A stretch of 64,000 nt of DNA from Mycobacterium sp. 852002-40037_SCH5390672 (GTDB lineage Bacteria; Actinomycetota; Actinomycetes; Mycobacteriales; Mycobacteriaceae), in the NCBI RefSeq assembly GCF_001665875.1, contig NZ_LZTA01000116.1:40141-104140 (forward strand), in the 5' to 3' direction. Shown piece after piece: positions 26,430 to 34,907 of the stretch. The translations under genes were made by a program, and so were the position numbers. Below the pieces are notes generated by a model. That model ran no database searches. It was not told where the DNA came from and worked only from the letters and a program-made list of their open reading frames with translations. Within the stretch, counting starts at the first letter, position 1; the number at the start of each line of letters is the position of its first letter.

Positions 26430-27233
26430 ATGACCACCATCGCTGTGATCGGGGCGACGGGCACAGCGGGTACTCGCGTGGTCGCCCGGCTGAAAGCGCG
26501 CGATGTCGCAGTGGTTGAGATATCGCGCAGGCATGGCATCGATCTGTTCAACGGAGCGCAGCTGTCGCAGGCGCTCAAGGGAGTCGACGTCGCCATCGAC
26601 GTATCCAACCCGGTGCCGCCCGACGGGCGCTCCGACATCGGCCAAACCCTCGCCACCGCTTCCCACAACATCGTGGGCGCGTGCGCGACGCAGGACGTGC
26701 AGCGTTTGGTGGTGTTGACGATCGCCGGAATCGAAGACCCGGTGTTCGACGGCTTCGCCTACTACGAGGCGAAACGGCAAGCAAAGGGCATCCTGCTCGA
26801 CGGCCCGGTGCCGACTACGATCGTCAAGTCGACCCATTGGTATGAGTTCGCCACCAACCACGACGCGGTGAGCTGCGACGACAACGAGGTGATGGTCGAG
26901 GACTGGCTGATTCAGCCCATCGCCGCCGATACCGTCGCCGACGTGTTGGTCGAGGCAGCCCTGGGACAGACGCACACGCCGCGCATCATCACCGGACCGG
27001 ACGCCATCCGGTTACCCGACCTGGCATCGAAATTGCTTATCCAGCAAGGTGATCGCCGGCAGGTCCGCAAAGTGGAACCCGCGGTCGCCGCGCTGGGCGC
27101 CGGAGCGCTGTTGGCCTGCGATCATGCGGTGGTCGTCGGCCCCGACGTCGACACGTGGTTGCACACCCTGGCGCCGTCCAGCATCGACGGCCATCACGCA
27201 ATGGACGGCGACGGAAAGCCCGGCTTCAGATAA
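26430..27233 (+). CDS. NmrA-like / atypical SDR NAD(P)-binding protein
   Basis: 267 residues. The N-terminal nucleotide-binding loop is TIAVIGATGTAGTRVVARL. The central part (FDGFAYYEAKRQAKGILLDG) has a Tyr-x3-Lys-like pair, as in NmrA-type oxidoreductases and redox sensors. No signal peptide. A SigF-like promoter precedes it, and the csbD-like gene is divergent, so it probably belongs to the stress response. It could be an oxidoreductase or a regulatory NAD(P) sensor; the sequence does not decide. Confidence 0.85.
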   Translation: MTTIAVIGATGTAGTRVVARLKARDVAVVEISRRHGIDLFNGAQLSQALKGVDVAIDVSNPVPPDGRSDIGQTLATASHNIVGACATQDVQRLVVLTIAGIEDPVFDGFAYYEAKRQAKGILLDGPVPTTIVKSTHWYEFATNHDAVSCDDNEVMVEDWLIQPIAADTVADVLVEAALGQTHTPRIITGPDAIRLPDLASKLLIQQGDRRQVRKVEPAVAALGAGALLACDHAVVVGPDVDTWLHTLAPSSIDGHHAMDGDGKPGFR

Positions 27234-27306
27234 CGATTGCGTCACGATCCTGATCACGATTTCCTAAGAACCGGCCCCATTTCTTAATAACCCGCGGATC
27301 GTTTGA

Positions 27307-27325
27307 TCGTTTGCTTAGCAAACGA
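27307..27325. promoter_or_regulatory. 19-bp perfect palindrome upstream of the hemophore-like gene
   Basis: TCGTTTGCTTAGCAAACGA has 8-bp perfect arms around TTA, 136 bases before the hemophore-like start. It is preceded by a direct repeat GATCGTTT GATCGTTT (27298-27313), which shares its left arm. The form suggests a dimeric repressor operator (TetR or Fur/DtxR size). It does not match the IdeR box. Confidence 0.5.
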
Positions 27326-27461
27326 CCGCTCCAGAAGCCGCAACAGCCCCTAACGTTCGATGTCGGCGAACACCCGTACTGTTCGCTTCCGCTACGTTGG
27401 ATTTCGAGGATCGGGAGCCTCTCGCAGAGAAATCGTTTCGCTTCGAAGGACAACACCAATC

Positions 27462-27860
27462 ATGAAAATCAGCAGTATTGTCGCGCGCCGAAAAGTCGCC
27501 GGGATCAGTGTCGGATGTCTGCTCGGGGGAATGGCGATGGGCATCCTCGGTGCGCCATCAGCGGCCGCAGCACCCGACTGCAGTCCCAGCGGTGTGAACA
27601 ACACCGTTTCCTCAGTGGAGGGCTCGGCGCAGCAGTATCTGGCGGCGCACCCAGGCGCCAACCAGGTGGTGACGGCGGCCTACGGGCAGCCGCGCCCGCA
27701 GGCTGAATCAAGTCTGCGCGGCTACTTCACCGGCCACCCGCAGGAGTACAACGACCTGCGCGGCATCCTGGCACCGATCGGCGACACCGAACGGCAGTGC
27801 AATGTCACCGCCCTGCCGCCGTATTTGGAGTCGGCTTACCAGGAGTTCATGGCCGGCTGA
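27462..27860 (+). CDS. Secreted hemophore-related protein (Rv0203/Rv1174c style)
   Basis: 132 residues. A Sec signal peptide covers residues 1-37 (basic start, hydrophobic core, SAAAAP cleavage region). The mature protein begins DCSPSGVNN and contains two cysteines (Cys40 and one in RQCNV) that can form a disulphide, plus the helical pattern AAHPGANQVVTAAYGQPRPQ and YFTGHPQEYNDLRGI of the hemophore-related family. Family members bind heme outside the cell; heme binding here is inferred. ATG 27462 is used because upstream in-frame codons precede the signal peptide. A strong hairpin terminator follows. Confidence 0.85.
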   Translation: MKISSIVARRKVAGISVGCLLGGMAMGILGAPSAAAAPDCSPSGVNNTVSSVEGSAQQYLAAHPGANQVVTAAYGQPRPQAESSLRGYFTGHPQEYNDLRGILAPIGDTERQCNVTALPPYLESAYQEFMAG

Positions 27861-27868
27861 TCGCTTTC

Positions 27869-27904
27869 GAAACGACCCGCCACAACGATGTGGCGGGTCG
27901 TTTC
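27869..27904 (+). terminator. Strong hairpin terminator after the hemophore-like gene
   Basis: Perfect 16-bp arms (GAAACGACCCGCCACA and its complement) around an ACGA loop, starting nine bases after the stop. There is only a short T run in the 3' arm, the usual mycobacterial I-shaped form. Confidence 0.85.
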
Positions 27905-27989
27905 CACGTCTACGGTGCTTCTCTCGCGTGTGAACAACCTCTCCGCAGGGTAATTGTGCAGTCAGCTAACGGAACTGGAGGGCCCAAGG

Positions 27990-29045
27990 ATGCGACTGCG
28001 TCGCAGCGAGCTGAGCAAGCCAGGAATCGTGCGAAAGCGCCGCGGTAAAGGCTTTGCGTATTACCGGCCTGACGGCGAGAGGCTCTCCGACCCGGAAACT
28101 TTGCAGCGCATCAAGGATCTCGTCATTCCACCGGCTTGGAAGAACGTATGGATCTCGCCGTATCCCAACGGCCACATCCAGGCCGTCGGCGTCGACGCCG
28201 CCGGCCGCCGGCAGTACCTGTACCACTCCGCCTGGCAGCAGGAACGCGCCGAGGAGAAATTCGACCGCGTGCTGGAGCTGTCCACGCGGCTACCGGCATG
28301 GCGTGCCGCGATAGCCAAAGATCTGGCGCGCCACGGTTTAACCCGCAAGCGGGTGCTGGCGCTCGCCCTGCGGCTGCTCGATCGCGGCTACTTTCGCGCT
28401 GGCGGCGAGCAATACGCCGAGGAGAACGAGTCCTATGGGTTGTCCACCCTGCTGTGTGAGCACGTGGTGATGCGGCGTGCCGCGGTCGAATTCGACTTCC
28501 CGGCCAAGAGCGGCGTCCGGCGCACCGTGGAGATCGAGGATCCCGAAGTTGTCCGCGCGGTTCGTGGGCTGATGCGCCGGCCCGACCGCACCGAACGATT
28601 GTTGGTGTGCCGCACGGCTTCCGGATGGCTAGATGTGCGTGCCGATGACCTCAACCGGCGATTCAAGGAGCTGGTCGGCGACGACTACACGGTCAAGGAC
28701 CTGCGGACGTGGCATGGGACGGTGCTGGCGGCCGCGGCGTTCGCCGACGCCGAGCCCGCGGTCTCGCGCCGGGTCGCCAAGCGGGTCGAATCCGCCGTGA
28801 TGAAAGAGGTGGCCGAGGAGTTGGGCAACACCCCGGCGGTGGCGCGCGGTTCCTACGTGGATCCCCGAGTGGTCACCGGTTACGAGCAGGGACTGACCAT
28901 CGCCGCCGCCGTGCGCCGCGCCGAACGCGCCCGTAAGCCCGATGTGGCGCAGGAAATCCTGGACAAGGCCACCCGCATGCTGATCCGACGGGTGGCCAGA
29001 GGCCACGGCGCCAGTGGATCGTCGGCGCTGCCCAAGTCGGCCTGA
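27990..29045 (+). CDS. DNA topoisomerase IB
   Basis: About 351 residues, typical of the small bacterial/poxvirus-type enzyme. Motifs include LVIPPAWKNVWISP, GRRQYLYHS, NESYGLSTL, KDLRTWHGT and the active-site SYVDP with Tyr289 as the nucleophile. It relaxes supercoils by forming a 3'-phosphotyrosyl nick without ATP. Topoisomerase IB is present in many environmental mycobacteria but, as far as I recall, not in M. tuberculosis. GGAGGG at 27977-27982 supports ATG 27990. It stands alone after a strong terminator. Confidence 0.93.
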   Translation: MRLRRSELSKPGIVRKRRGKGFAYYRPDGERLSDPETLQRIKDLVIPPAWKNVWISPYPNGHIQAVGVDAAGRRQYLYHSAWQQERAEEKFDRVLELSTRLPAWRAAIAKDLARHGLTRKRVLALALRLLDRGYFRAGGEQYAEENESYGLSTLLCEHVVMRRAAVEFDFPAKSGVRRTVEIEDPEVVRAVRGLMRRPDRTERLLVCRTASGWLDVRADDLNRRFKELVGDDYTVKDLRTWHGTVLAAAAFADAEPAVSRRVAKRVESAVMKEVAEELGNTPAVARGSYVDPRVVTGYEQGLTIAAAVRRAERARKPDVAQEILDKATRMLIRRVARGHGASGSSALPKSA

Positions 29046-29315
29046 ACAATTCCACAATCGCCGGCTGAAAACTGGCTGAGAGTCGGCTGACCTCCCTTAT
29101 TTCAGCGAATAGCAGAGTCGATTCCGGGTAATACGGCTCGTGTGGGAAGTGCCAAAGCCGCCTATGCGGTGGCAGCCTGCATCAGGTGCGCCTGTCAGCG
29201 GGGGCCGGGACCGGTTGGCCCGCCAGTCCGCGGCAGTGCCATGCAGGTGGTTCAAACAATAGCCACACACGCCCATCCGCCAGCGCTGTAGAACCGTCCG
29301 CCCAGGAGGGAAAAC

Positions 29316-31109
29316 ATGTCCAAAAAAGAGGTTTCCGATTACTTGCTAGAGCGCTTGCGGGCGTGGGGGGTTGAACACGTATTCGGGTATCCCGGCGACG
29401 GCATCAACGGGCTGCTGGCCGCGTGGGGCCGCGCGGACAACAAACCCAAGTTCATCCAATCGCGCCACGAGGAGATGAGCGCTTTCGAGGCGGTCGGCTA
29501 CGCGAAATTCACCGGTCGGGTCGGGGTCTGCGCCGCCACATCCGGACCGGGTGCGGTCCACCTCCTCAACGGCCTCTACGACGCCAAACTCGACCATGTT
29601 CCGGTGGTGGCCATCGTCGGTCAGACCAGCCGCAGCGCGATGGGTGGGAATTACCAGCAGGAGATCGACCTGCTGACCCTTTTCAAAGACGTCGCCAGCG
29701 AATACGTCCAAATGGTCACCGTCCCGGAACAATTGCCCAACGTGCTGGACCGGGCGATCCGGATTGCGATGACCCAGCGGGCCCCGACGGCGTTGATCAT
29801 TCCGAGTGACGTTCAGGAGTTGCCGTACTCGCCGCCCGAGCACGCGTTCAAGATGGTGCCCTCCAGCCTGGGCATCGAGTACCCGTCGATCGCCCCCGAC
29901 GATGCGGCCATCTCGCGTGCCGCCGATATCCTCAATGCCGGCAAAAAGGTCGCCATGCTGGTGGGTACCGGCGCGCGCGGCGCCCACGAAGAGCTGGCAC
30001 AAGTCGCCGACCTGCTTGGCGCGGGAGCGGCCAAGGCGCTGTTGGGCAAGGATGTGTTGTCCGACGAATTGCCTTGGGTCACCGGTTCGATCGGGCTGCT
30101 GGGGACGCGACCAAGCTACGAGATGATGCGTGACTGCGACACGCTGCTGACGGTGGGATCCAGCTTCCCGTACACGCAGTTCCTGCCGGAATTCGGTCAA
30201 GCCCGCGCGGTGCAGATCGACGTCGACGGCCGGATGATCGGGATGCGCTACCCCTACGAAGTCAACCTGGTCGCCGACGCAAAGACCGCGCTGCGCGCCC
30301 TCATCCCGCACCTGCGTCGCAAGGAGGACAGGTCGTGGCGCGAGGGCATCGAGAAGACCGTCACCCGCTGGTGGGAAACCATGGAAAAGGAAGCCATGGT
30401 CAGCGCCGATCCGGTCAACCCGCTGCGGTTGTTCTCCGAGCTGTCCCCTCAGTTGCCCGACAATGCCATCCTCACAGCCGATTCCGGCTCGTCGGCCAAC
30501 TGGTACGCACGCCTACTGAAGTTCCGCGGCAACATCCGGGGGTCGCTGTCTGGCACGCTGGCGACGATGGGTCCCGGCGTTCCGTATGGCATCGGCGCCA
30601 AGTTCGGCCAGCCGGACCGGCCCGTCATCGTGTTCAGTGGCGATGGCGCCATGCAGATGAACGGCATGGCCGAGCTCATCACGATCAAGCGGTACTGGCA
30701 GGAGTGGAAAGATCCCCGCCTGATCATCGCGATCCTGCACAACAACGACCTGAACCAGGTGACCTGGGAAATGCGCGCCATGGCCGGTGCACCGAAATTC
30801 GCGGAGTCCCAGAACCTTCCCGATATCGACTTCGCCGCCTTCGCGGCCAGTCTGGGGCTGAACGCTATGGCCATCAAGGACCCGGAGGAATTGTCGGACG
30901 CGTGGCGCAATGCGCTGTCGGCGGACCGTCCCACCGTGCTGGACGTCTACACCGACCCGGACATGCCACCGATTCCGCCGCACGCGACCTGGGAGCAGTT
31001 CAAGTCGGCGACGACGGCGGTGCTCTCCGGGGATGAAGATCGCGTGGGCTTCGTCAAGGTCGGCCTGAAGACCAAGGCGCAGGAGTTCTTGCCGCACAAG
31101 AAGAGTTGA
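29316..31109 (+). CDS. Thiamine diphosphate-dependent enzyme (pyruvate oxidase-like)
   Basis: 597 residues with the three-domain ThDP layout. The activating Glu lies in the QSRHEEMSAFEAVGYAKFTG region, the central cofactor domain includes GTGARGAHEELAQVADLLGA, and the ThDP motif is GDGAMQMNGMAEL ... HNNDLN. It is closest in style to pyruvate oxidase/acetolactate synthase-like proteins. It may decarboxylate pyruvate to acetate or act on another 2-keto acid; no FAD site is certain. Good GGAGGG site before the ATG. The 270-base gap upstream (29046-29315) shows no gene. Confidence 0.88.
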   Translation: MSKKEVSDYLLERLRAWGVEHVFGYPGDGINGLLAAWGRADNKPKFIQSRHEEMSAFEAVGYAKFTGRVGVCAATSGPGAVHLLNGLYDAKLDHVPVVAIVGQTSRSAMGGNYQQEIDLLTLFKDVASEYVQMVTVPEQLPNVLDRAIRIAMTQRAPTALIIPSDVQELPYSPPEHAFKMVPSSLGIEYPSIAPDDAAISRAADILNAGKKVAMLVGTGARGAHEELAQVADLLGAGAAKALLGKDVLSDELPWVTGSIGLLGTRPSYEMMRDCDTLLTVGSSFPYTQFLPEFGQARAVQIDVDGRMIGMRYPYEVNLVADAKTALRALIPHLRRKEDRSWREGIEKTVTRWWETMEKEAMVSADPVNPLRLFSELSPQLPDNAILTADSGSSANWYARLLKFRGNIRGSLSGTLATMGPGVPYGIGAKFGQPDRPVIVFSGDGAMQMNGMAELITIKRYWQEWKDPRLIIAILHNNDLNQVTWEMRAMAGAPKFAESQNLPDIDFAAFAASLGLNAMAIKDPEELSDAWRNALSADRPTVLDVYTDPDMPPIPPHATWEQFKSATTAVLSGDEDRVGFVKVGLKTKAQEFLPHKKS

Positions 31110-31126
31110 CTCCGAACAGGTTCAAC

Positions 31127-31795
31127 TCACTTGCCCTTGGCCAGTGCTGAACCCGCAGCGCGCAGGTCTTCGACGAAGGACTTGTAGACCTCGTCGTGCC
31201 GGTCGCTGCGGTCGCGCAGCACCGACGAGGGATGAACCGTCGCCATCACCGTCGGCTCAGGGGTCACGTGTACGTCGACCGATGACGGCAGCCGCTGCGT
31301 TTGTCCGCGCTGCGTGGACACCCGAAAAGTGGCTCCCAGCAACGACTGTGCGGCGGTGGCACCCAGGCACACGATGACCTGCGGCCGCACCGCCTCGATC
31401 TCGGCGATCAGCCAGGGTCGGCACGCCACGACTTCGGTACGGCCGGGCTTTTGGTGGATGCGCCGTTTGCCGCCCTTGCGGCTGAATTTGAAATGCTTGA
31501 CCGCGTTGGTCTCATAGATCAGCGCCGGATCGATACCGGCGTCCTTGAGCGCGCGGGCGAGGAGTCGCCCGGCGGGGCCGACAAACGGCTCACCGGCGCG
31601 GTCCTCCTGGTCGCCGGGCTGCTCACCCACCAGCATGATCGGCGCGCCGGGATCGCCGTCGCCGAACACCGTCTGGGTGGCGTCTTCGAAAAGCGAACAG
31701 CCGCGGCATGTTTCGGCCGCGGTACGCAGCGAATCAAGACCCCGCTCCTTCGGGAGGTAGCGGGCGGCACCAGGGGCATTCGGTGTTGCGGCCAT
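31127..31795 (-). CDS. udgX: UdgX-type uracil-DNA glycosylase
   Basis: About 222 residues of the family 4-like UDG fold. The defining UdgX loop GGKRRIH is present, with His114 as the residue that in M. smegmatis UdgX bonds covalently to the abasic DNA site. Motif A reads GEQPGDQEDRAGEPFVGPAG and motif B HPSSVLR. Cysteines for the iron-sulfur cluster include CRGC near the N-terminus and ACRPWL. It excises uracil and stays attached. ATG 31795 gives the normal length; a longer frame to 31918 would overlap the hemerythrin gene. It follows that gene on the same strand by 73 bases. Confidence 0.93.
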   Translation of the reverse strand: MAATPNAPGAARYLPKERGLDSLRTAAETCRGCSLFEDATQTVFGDGDPGAPIMLVGEQPGDQEDRAGEPFVGPAGRLLARALKDAGIDPALIYETNAVKHFKFSRKGGKRRIHQKPGRTEVVACRPWLIAEIEAVRPQVIVCLGATAAQSLLGATFRVSTQRGQTQRLPSSVDVHVTPEPTVMATVHPSSVLRDRSDRHDEVYKSFVEDLRAAGSALAKGK

Positions 31796-31868
31796 GGACT
31801 TTTCAACGAAGGGCGTGGGTACCCCCGCTCCCCCACCGAGCGGGGGTACCACGCCGGGGGTGGCGGCG

Positions 31869-32429
31869 TCAGCCCTTGCCGGTGATGGCGTCGCGGGCTC
31901 GGTCGAGCATGGCGGCAAACGGTCCCGCGGCCAGATTGGCCATCTGGGATTCCACCCCGGCGTGCGGGCGGGTGGGAGCGATCGCTTCGGCGAGCTTGGC
32001 GGCGCGGCCCATCCGTTCGAGCTCGTCGCCGCTCAATTCCTCACCGAGCTTGGTGAATTCGTCTTGCTCCTCGTGCTCAGCGTGTTCGATGACAGCATCA
32101 CGCAACTTCGTCAGTTCGCGAGTGAACTCCTCGCTGTCGACGTCGAGCTTTTCCAGCTTCTGCAGAACGGTCTTGGCCTCGTGCTCTTCGTTCAGCCGTT
32201 TGTCGACAACGGCGGCGCCGTTGGAAATCTTGCGTTTGGCGCGCGGGTGAACCACTTCTTCCTCGGCGGTTTCGTGCACGGCAAGCAGTCGCCGCAGCTC
32301 AACGAAGGCCTTCTCCCGCGCCTTGCCGGTTGCCGCCAGGGTTTCGGCGAACATCGCCTTGATCTGCTCATGTTGACTGACGAGGAAGTCGACCACGTCG
32401 GTGGGCGACTTCATGGCGCTCGGTGCCAC
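31869..32429 (-). CDS. Hemerythrin HHE domain protein
   Basis: About 186 residues. The metal-site histidines fall in FLVSQHEQIKAMF, AVHETAEEEVVHP, LNEEHEAKTVL and IEHAEHEEQDEF, the spacing of bacterial hemerythrin-like di-iron proteins. These bind oxygen, NO or peroxide, or act as sensors. GTG 32429 is preferred because GGGAGGG lies five bases upstream; an ATG sits five codons inside. A SigF-like promoter lies about 60 bases upstream, and udgX is downstream, so oxidative or nitrosative stress could induce both. Confidence 0.9.
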   Translation of the reverse strand: MAPSAMKSPTDVVDFLVSQHEQIKAMFAETLAATGKAREKAFVELRRLLAVHETAEEEVVHPRAKRKISNGAAVVDKRLNEEHEAKTVLQKLEKLDVDSEEFTRELTKLRDAVIEHAEHEEQDEFTKLGEELSGDELERMGRAAKLAEAIAPTRPHAGVESQMANLAAGPFAAMLDRARDAITGKG

Positions 32430-32488
32430 AGTGTCCCTCCCATCTGCTTCGATTCGGCGCGCAGGGCTGTGCGCGCTCCCCGAATCGG

Positions 32489-32514
32489 CTACCCGACGAA
32501 TCCGACCGTCAAAC
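32489..32514 (-). promoter_or_regulatory. SigF-like promoter of the hemerythrin-udgX pair
   Basis: On the minus strand, GTTT (32514-32511), a 16-bp spacer and GGGTAG (32494-32489), one base off consensus. It drives toward the hemerythrin start at 32429. Confidence 0.55.
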
Positions 32515-32575
32515 GGGTGTGGGCGTGCCGACGTGGGGTATGTCGTGCACAAACGGTGAAAGGAGCGGGCGGTTT

Positions 32576-33637
32576 ATGGTCACCAGAATGGGTCCCCGAA
32601 TCAGGGCGTTGCTGCGCGGCGGAGTGGTGGGCGCGGTCGCGACGGCCTCGATAACTTCAGCCTGTTCGCAGCCCGGGACGTCCCTGGAAAGCGCACCCGA
32701 CGTCGAGCTCTGGCAGGCCGCTGCCCCCTTGCACGCGCCGGTGTGGTCGTACCACATGCACGCCCTGGTGGCACTCACCGATGATCACCGGTTGGCCGAG
32801 GTCACCGCCGGTGATCGCGGCAACGATGCCAAGACGCGGTTCTCCGCAGCCGTGGCGTCCGGACGCAACCTGCAGATCAGCCAGAAGGACGAGCGAGTGG
32901 TGTTCGTACCGCAGCCCGACCATGGCCGGGTGGCCGCGGTCGACCTGGAAAGTCTGCGTCAGGTCAGCGATTTCGACGCCGGACCGGCCCCGGCCTATCT
33001 GGCCGAAGACGCGGGACTGCGAATGCTGCTTGCGCTGTCGGCCGATGGAAAGGCGGTGACACCGGTGGATCAGTACGGCTACCGCAAGCTACCCACGGCG
33101 ACCACGAATGCGGGCGCGGACACCATCGACGGCGCCAACCGTGGCCGCGAATTCGACTACCACCTGTACGGGCCGTCGGGCATCCGCCACTTTCAGGGAA
33201 CGTCGTCACCCCCGACGCAGCGCGGCTCACTGAGCATGGACGTTGCGGTCTCGGCGGGTGACGGCACGGCGGTAACCCGTAGTTACGTCGCCGGCCACGA
33301 CGACAACACCTTGCGTGCCGTCGACTCGCGCCGGGGCGGACAGGGAATGGAGGTGCTGGCCAGCACGCAATTACCGTCGCCGATCCGCGAACTCGGCACC
33401 GACGACACCAGGATCTACGCCGCCACCGATCGTCAACTCGTGACGCTCGAAACGGCAAGCTTCACCGGCTTCCCGGATGGGCGAATCCCCGTGCTGCGCA
33501 CCATCGACTACCGGTCGGGACTGCCTCCCGCCGCGCAGGCGGACCGGCTCTCGGGCATGGCCATCGGGCCGCAGCGGGTCTACCTGACCTTCGCCGGAGC
33601 GCCGTACGTCGTCAGCATCGCCAAACCGCGCCTGTGA
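32576..33637 (+). CDS. Lipoprotein, beta-propeller-like
   Basis: About 353 residues. The N-terminus has arginines, a hydrophobic core and TSAC with Cys30 as a likely lipobox cysteine (Thr at -3 is less usual). The mature part has repeated short strands with loops such as SQKDERVVFVPQPDHGRVAAV and YVAGHDDNTLRAV, suggesting a six- or seven-bladed propeller. No enzyme motif was found. ATG 32576 has GGAG upstream and fits the signal peptide. Divergent from the hemerythrin gene. Function unknown; a periplasmic binding or scaffold role is a guess. Confidence 0.75.
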   Translation: MVTRMGPRIRALLRGGVVGAVATASITSACSQPGTSLESAPDVELWQAAAPLHAPVWSYHMHALVALTDDHRLAEVTAGDRGNDAKTRFSAAVASGRNLQISQKDERVVFVPQPDHGRVAAVDLESLRQVSDFDAGPAPAYLAEDAGLRMLLALSADGKAVTPVDQYGYRKLPTATTNAGADTIDGANRGREFDYHLYGPSGIRHFQGTSSPPTQRGSLSMDVAVSAGDGTAVTRSYVAGHDDNTLRAVDSRRGGQGMEVLASTQLPSPIRELGTDDTRIYAATDRQLVTLETASFTGFPDGRIPVLRTIDYRSGLPPAAQADRLSGMAIGPQRVYLTFAGAPYVVSIAKPRL

Positions 33638-33708
33638 CGGCCCCGGTTTAGCCAACGGCCCATGTCGGCTACATTTCGGGCAGGTTCGGCCGCTAAGGAG
33701 GCGCTGGC

Positions 33709-34713
33709 GTGACCAACCCGCAGGACCCGTACTGGCAAAACCCGCTGAGTTACGACCCGCTTGGCCGCGTTCCGCCCGAAGCGGAGCCACTTCCGGTGCA
33801 GCCGGCGCCGTTCAGTCCGCCGCCGGCGGCCCCGCCCTATCGTCCGCCCGTGAACACCTTGGCGACGCTGTCGCTGGTCTTCGCATTCGTGTTCGCGCCC
33901 GTGGGAGCGATCCTGGGGCATCTGGGGTTGGCGCAGATTCGCCGCACCGGCGAACTCGGCCGGGACCGTGCGCTGGTGGGCGTGACGCTGTCCTACATCT
34001 TCGTCATGTTGGCGGTGGTCGCCCTGGCCGGCTGGGCCACCCTGGCCGGTTCCCCCGCTTCGCACCGGACGCCGCCCGGCTCCAGCACGGCTGCCGGGCC
34101 CCCGCCGCCCACGGTCCCGCCGGAGACCATCGCCACGTTGCTGCCCGGGCTCGACGCCCTGCGGAACATCACCGCCGATGCGAATCTCGACGTCGGGCCC
34201 ACCTGGAACAGCCCAGGCCGCTCGGCGGAAGACGGCAGCATCGACCGCCCGGAATGCTGGGGAAGCATCGCCGCGGGTAGCCCGGACGCCTATACCCCCG
34301 GCGCGTTGGCCGGCTATCACGCCGGCGAATTCACCGACACGCGCAGCATGCTGAAGTCCATCCAGGTCATCCAGGGCGTCGCGGCGTTCCGCGATCCGTC
34401 CGCGGCCCAATCCCAGCTGGGCACCTTGCTGTCGGGATGGCATCAGTGCGGGGGCTCAACCGTCACCGTGACCGCTGCCGGTGGGCAACCGATCCCGATG
34501 TCGGTGAGCGCCCCCGCCGACGCCGGCAACGGCATCACCACCTTGGACCTGACGCCCAAAGGCATCCAGGTGCGCTCGGCACGGGCTATTGCGGCCAAGG
34601 CGAACGTCGTCATCGACCTGAACGTGTCCGCCAGCGGCACCACGGACAGTGGGCCGCCCCGCGCGGCGGCGGTGAGCATTGCCAGCTACATCCTGGGCAA
34701 GATCCCCGGTTGA
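33709..34713 (+). CDS. DUF4190 membrane protein with extracytoplasmic sensor-like domain
   Basis: 334 residues. A proline-rich N-terminus (about 1-45) is followed by two membrane helices (about 47-70 and 97-117) separated by GHLGLAQIRRTGELGR, the DUF4190 signature. Then comes a Ser/Pro linker and a domain of about 190 residues (TLLPGLDALRNITADANLDV ... GWHQCGGSTV) with a cysteine pair (EC, QC), similar to the PknH-type extracellular sensor domain of mycobacteria. Start is GTG 33709 with AAGGAGG upstream. Probably a cell-surface binding or sensing protein. Confidence 0.82.
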   Translation: MTNPQDPYWQNPLSYDPLGRVPPEAEPLPVQPAPFSPPPAAPPYRPPVNTLATLSLVFAFVFAPVGAILGHLGLAQIRRTGELGRDRALVGVTLSYIFVMLAVVALAGWATLAGSPASHRTPPGSSTAAGPPPPTVPPETIATLLPGLDALRNITADANLDVGPTWNSPGRSAEDGSIDRPECWGSIAAGSPDAYTPGALAGYHAGEFTDTRSMLKSIQVIQGVAAFRDPSAAQSQLGTLLSGWHQCGGSTVTVTAAGGQPIPMSVSAPADAGNGITTLDLTPKGIQVRSARAIAAKANVVIDLNVSASGTTDSGPPRAAAVSIASYILGKIPG

Positions 34714-34739
34714 GCAGGCACCCGCTGCGGCGCCGGGCG

Positions 34740-34893
34740 TGGCGACCCGCTGCGCCCGGCTCCGCCGCGCTTGCGATCGCCCCGGGTCTGATGCGTGGCG
34801 ACCCGCTGCGCCCGGCTCCGCCGCGCTTGCGATCGCCACCGGGCTCATCCGTGGCGACCCGCTGCGCCCGGCTCCGCCGCGCTTGCGATCGCC
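34740..34893. repeat. Three tandem copies of a 42-bp dispersed GC-rich repeat
   Basis: Copies at 34740-34781, 34796-34837 and 34852-34893, spaced exactly 56 bp apart, with the same 42-bp core running from GGCGACCCGCTGCGCCCGG to CGCTTGCGATCGCC. Each copy is an imperfect palindrome, since both ends read GGCGA...TCGCC and the inner bases partly pair, so it can fold into a hairpin. A related copy lies at 56373-56413. It fills the gap between the DUF4190 and aldo/keto reductase genes. Confidence 0.85.
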
Positions 34894-34907
34894 ACTAGGC
34901 TGAACGG

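Noticed and set aside
27307..27325. Palindrome considered as an IdeR iron box
   Set aside because: The IdeR consensus has TTAGG...CCTAA arms; this one has TCGTTTGC arms.
34740..34893. Regular repeats considered as a CRISPR array
   Set aside because: Only three copies, spacers of 14 bases that are similar to one another, and no cas genes.
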